A DNA stretch of 64,000 bases, from the NCBI RefSeq assembly GCF_036688685.1, contig NZ_JAQQPS010000008.1, positions 168,248 to 232,247 of the forward strand. The letters are read 5' to 3'. The notes under the pieces were generated by a model that saw only the letters and a list, made by a program, of their open reading frames with translations, did no database searches and was not told the DNA's origin. The translations under genes were made by a program, and so were the position numbers. Origin of the DNA: JALYUM01 sp036688685 (GTDB taxonomy: Bacteria; Pseudomonadota; Gammaproteobacteria; Burkholderiales; Burkholderiaceae_D). Positions 62,516 to 64,000 of this stretch are shown here, piece by piece. Every line of letters begins with the position of its first letter. Position 1 is the stretch's first letter.

Positions 62516-62559
62516 TGCTCACGCTATCTGCAAATGCGCTTGCAATCGACGGCAGCGGC

Positions 62560-63094
62560 TCGCATTCCATTGTCGCGTGCCATGTTCACGAAGTATTCAT
62601 CGATTCGTCTGCCACTTATGGCATTGCTATTAGCTGTTCGTTAAAAATCGAGCTGTACCGAATAGCCATACTTGCAATCCAGCGCCGCTCCCACAAGCGC
62701 ACCGGCGCGGTGCCACCGGGCATTTCAACGTTCACAATGCCAGTGGTCACCAACCCGGCCATCCATGCTGCACAGGCGACGGCACTGGCGCTCTTACCTG
62801 AGTAAGCTGTCGTGCCTTCGCCGCGCTCGAAGATGCGCGCCAGGACGCGCTGCTCGCCGATGACGACGGCCCATTGCAGGTTAACACCTGCCCGGCATGG
62901 GTCGCCTGAGCCTTCGCCAGGCGACCCGGCGAAAGCAATGCGGGTGAATGGCGCCAGAAAATTGCACTCATGCAATTGCATGAAACTAGGCAAGTCTGCA
63001 ACATTCGTCGATAAGGTTACATAGTGTGGGTTGCCGATGCGCACGAACCGGCTGTGTGTCCAAGCTGAATGAAGATTTGCCAAGGCATGTCGAT
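62560..63094 (-). other. Unrecognised coding-like fragment between the two intron pieces
   Basis: One minus-strand frame stays open through this interval without a start codon of its own. It reads AVACAAWMAGLVTTGIVNVEMPGGTAPVRLWERRWIASMAIRYSS near its end and looks protein-coding in composition. It does not match intron-protein sequence I know. It may be the remnant of a gene captured by the broken intron. Confidence 0.4.
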
Positions 63095-63447
63095 GCCAAG
63101 TCATCGTCGCTCCTCCGGAGTGGCGATGGCATGGTTGCTCCGGTTCGTCGAGAAGCATGTTGGCAAGTAATGGAGAGAAGCACCCACCTTGGGGCGTCCC
63201 CTGGGCCCGCGCCATTACCACGCCACGATTTACAATTCCCGGGTTCAGGTAGGCAAGGAGCAGTCTGGTTACGTCAGTGTCATCCCCACGTTTGCTTAAA
63301 CGGTCGATACAAGATGTCATGATTGATCCTGTCGAAGACCTGTGACAGATCAATATCGACCACGACGCGGTAGCCGTTCTTCACGTCATGCTGTGCAGCA
63401 AGCACGGCATGATGCGTACGATGGCCGCGACGAAACCCGTGGCTGTG
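63095..63447 (-). pseudogene. Group II intron reverse transcriptase, palm fragment
   Basis: On the minus strand: HGFRRGHRTHHAVLAAQ, then VVDIDLSQVFDRINHDIL (catalytic Asp region), a frameshift, then AQGTPQGGCFSPLLANMLLDE. These are RT motifs 2-4 of LtrA-type proteins. The YADD box seems degraded to RSDD in a different frame (about 63098-63118). The N-terminus is missing, replaced by an IS21-type fragment. Confidence 0.85.
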
Positions 63448-63690
63448 TCATTAAAAGTTTTCAGCAGCGACATGAAAGTGGGCACGCTGATCGGTTGCCA
63501 TGAGCGCGTCTTCGCTGCATTCGGCAGCGTGCCGCGCAAGGTCCTGTACGGCACCATGAAGACGGTGGCCATCGAGCTTGAGGTGTACGGCGACGGCCAG
63601 CTTCGCTACCTCGCCGGCTTCCTGGACTTCACAAAGTACGGCGGTTTCCGGGTCAAGCAGTGCCAGCCTTCCCGGCCTCGGCACCGGACT
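63448..63690 (+). pseudogene. IS21-family transposase (IstA) fragment
   Basis: The plus-strand frame encodes AFGSVPRKVLYGTMKTVAIELEVYGDGQLRYLAGFLDFTKYGGF, matching the IstA core (FGGVPR.VLYDNMKT... and AGFLD.AK). Neither the N-terminal part, catalytic DDE set nor IstB is present. It interrupts the group II intron sequence in the opposite orientation. Confidence 0.75.
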
Positions 63691-64000
63691 ACGACGACCT
63701 CTGCTCAATCCTCGCTTCAATTCGCGTCGTCGTCCTTTCAGGCATGAGGCGAGTTCTCCGCAGGTAAGAACGTACTTCCTCACTGCGCAACCGCCGGATT
63801 TATGTTACTTCCACCCGACCACACGAGCTTCGTGATTTTGTGCCCGCTCGCCCCGCTTGGCAGCTTCTATCCCATTCTTGTACATCGGCTCGCAATTTCG
63901 CTGCACGCCTCGTCTCCGCGGTCGTTCCGGTTGCCAGCGTCAGCCATTCCGAAGTTGCTTCACTTCGCTCGCCGTGATCAACGCGCGGCGGGACTTGCGC
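63691..64000 (-). mobile_element. Probable 5' RNA portion of the broken group II intron
   Basis: Read on the minus strand this non-coding stretch has the look of the ribozyme region that precedes LtrA-type genes (tracts such as GGAGAACTCGCCTCATGCCTG and GCGGGCACAAAATCACGAAG). It runs off the window edge. Assignment is by resemblance only. Confidence 0.42.

Overview
The window looks like a GC-rich betaproteobacterial chromosome, most likely Oxalobacteraceae (Massilia/Duganella/Janthinobacterium type). The evidence is gene order and family resemblance: nadK-recN, hemH-grpE-dnaK-dnaJ, recA-recX, DUF2889-sucC-sucD-pilA, and a purM gene divergent from a permease-hda-HAD-pcnB-folK-panB run. No rRNA, tRNA or CRISPR array was seen.

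Layout. 1-8.5 kb holds the end of a TolC-type channel gene, gloA, an OsmC-type gene, a quinoprotein dehydrogenase, a DUF3667 membrane protein, nadK, recN and a FAD oxidoreductase. 8.5-8.9 kb is a scar: a decayed chemoreceptor fragment with an internal deletion, a short recN-like tail and short tandem repeats. 8.9-15.2 kb is a tight five-gene minus-strand operon of largely unrecognised proteins (acidic-head/Arg-rich-tail protein, HExxH putative metallopeptidase, two large unknowns, DUF4438 protein). I consider it the best candidate for an undescribed system. It lies between an intact chemoreceptor gene (15.7-17.3 kb) and the chemoreceptor scar.

17.4-22.8 kb carries hemH, a 33-residue membrane microprotein and grpE-dnaK-dnaJ with two near-consensus sigma-32 promoters. 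22.9-32.7 kb is a partial type VI secretion island: tssE, tssF, tssG, vgrG, a Tle-type lipase effector, a Tli4-type immunity protein, PAAR and a decayed PAAR/VgrG-like fragment. The sheath, tube and membrane-complex genes are not in the window. 32.7-40.8 kb holds carbonic anhydrase, a MazG-like hydrolase and a polyamine/GABA catabolic block (gabD, puuD, puuA, aminotransferase, symporter), with dispersed palindromic repeats between genes.

40.9-47.9 kb is housekeeping: thpR, panB, folK, pcnB, a HAD phosphatase, hda and an AI-2E-family permease on the minus strand, divergent from purM. 48-56 kb has a PPi-type phosphofructokinase, a secreted S9 peptidase, and a DUF4212-symporter pair next to a two-component system. 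56-61.4 kb carries recA (with a LexA box)-recX, a DUF4124 protein, DUF2889 and sucC-sucD. 61.4-62.1 kb is a sigma-54-driven type IV pilin gene with a 17-bp operator-like palindrome. From 62.2 kb to the end is a graveyard of mobile elements: a broken group II intron reverse transcriptase in two pieces, an unrecognised coding fragment between them, an IS21-type transposase fragment, and probable intron RNA sequence.
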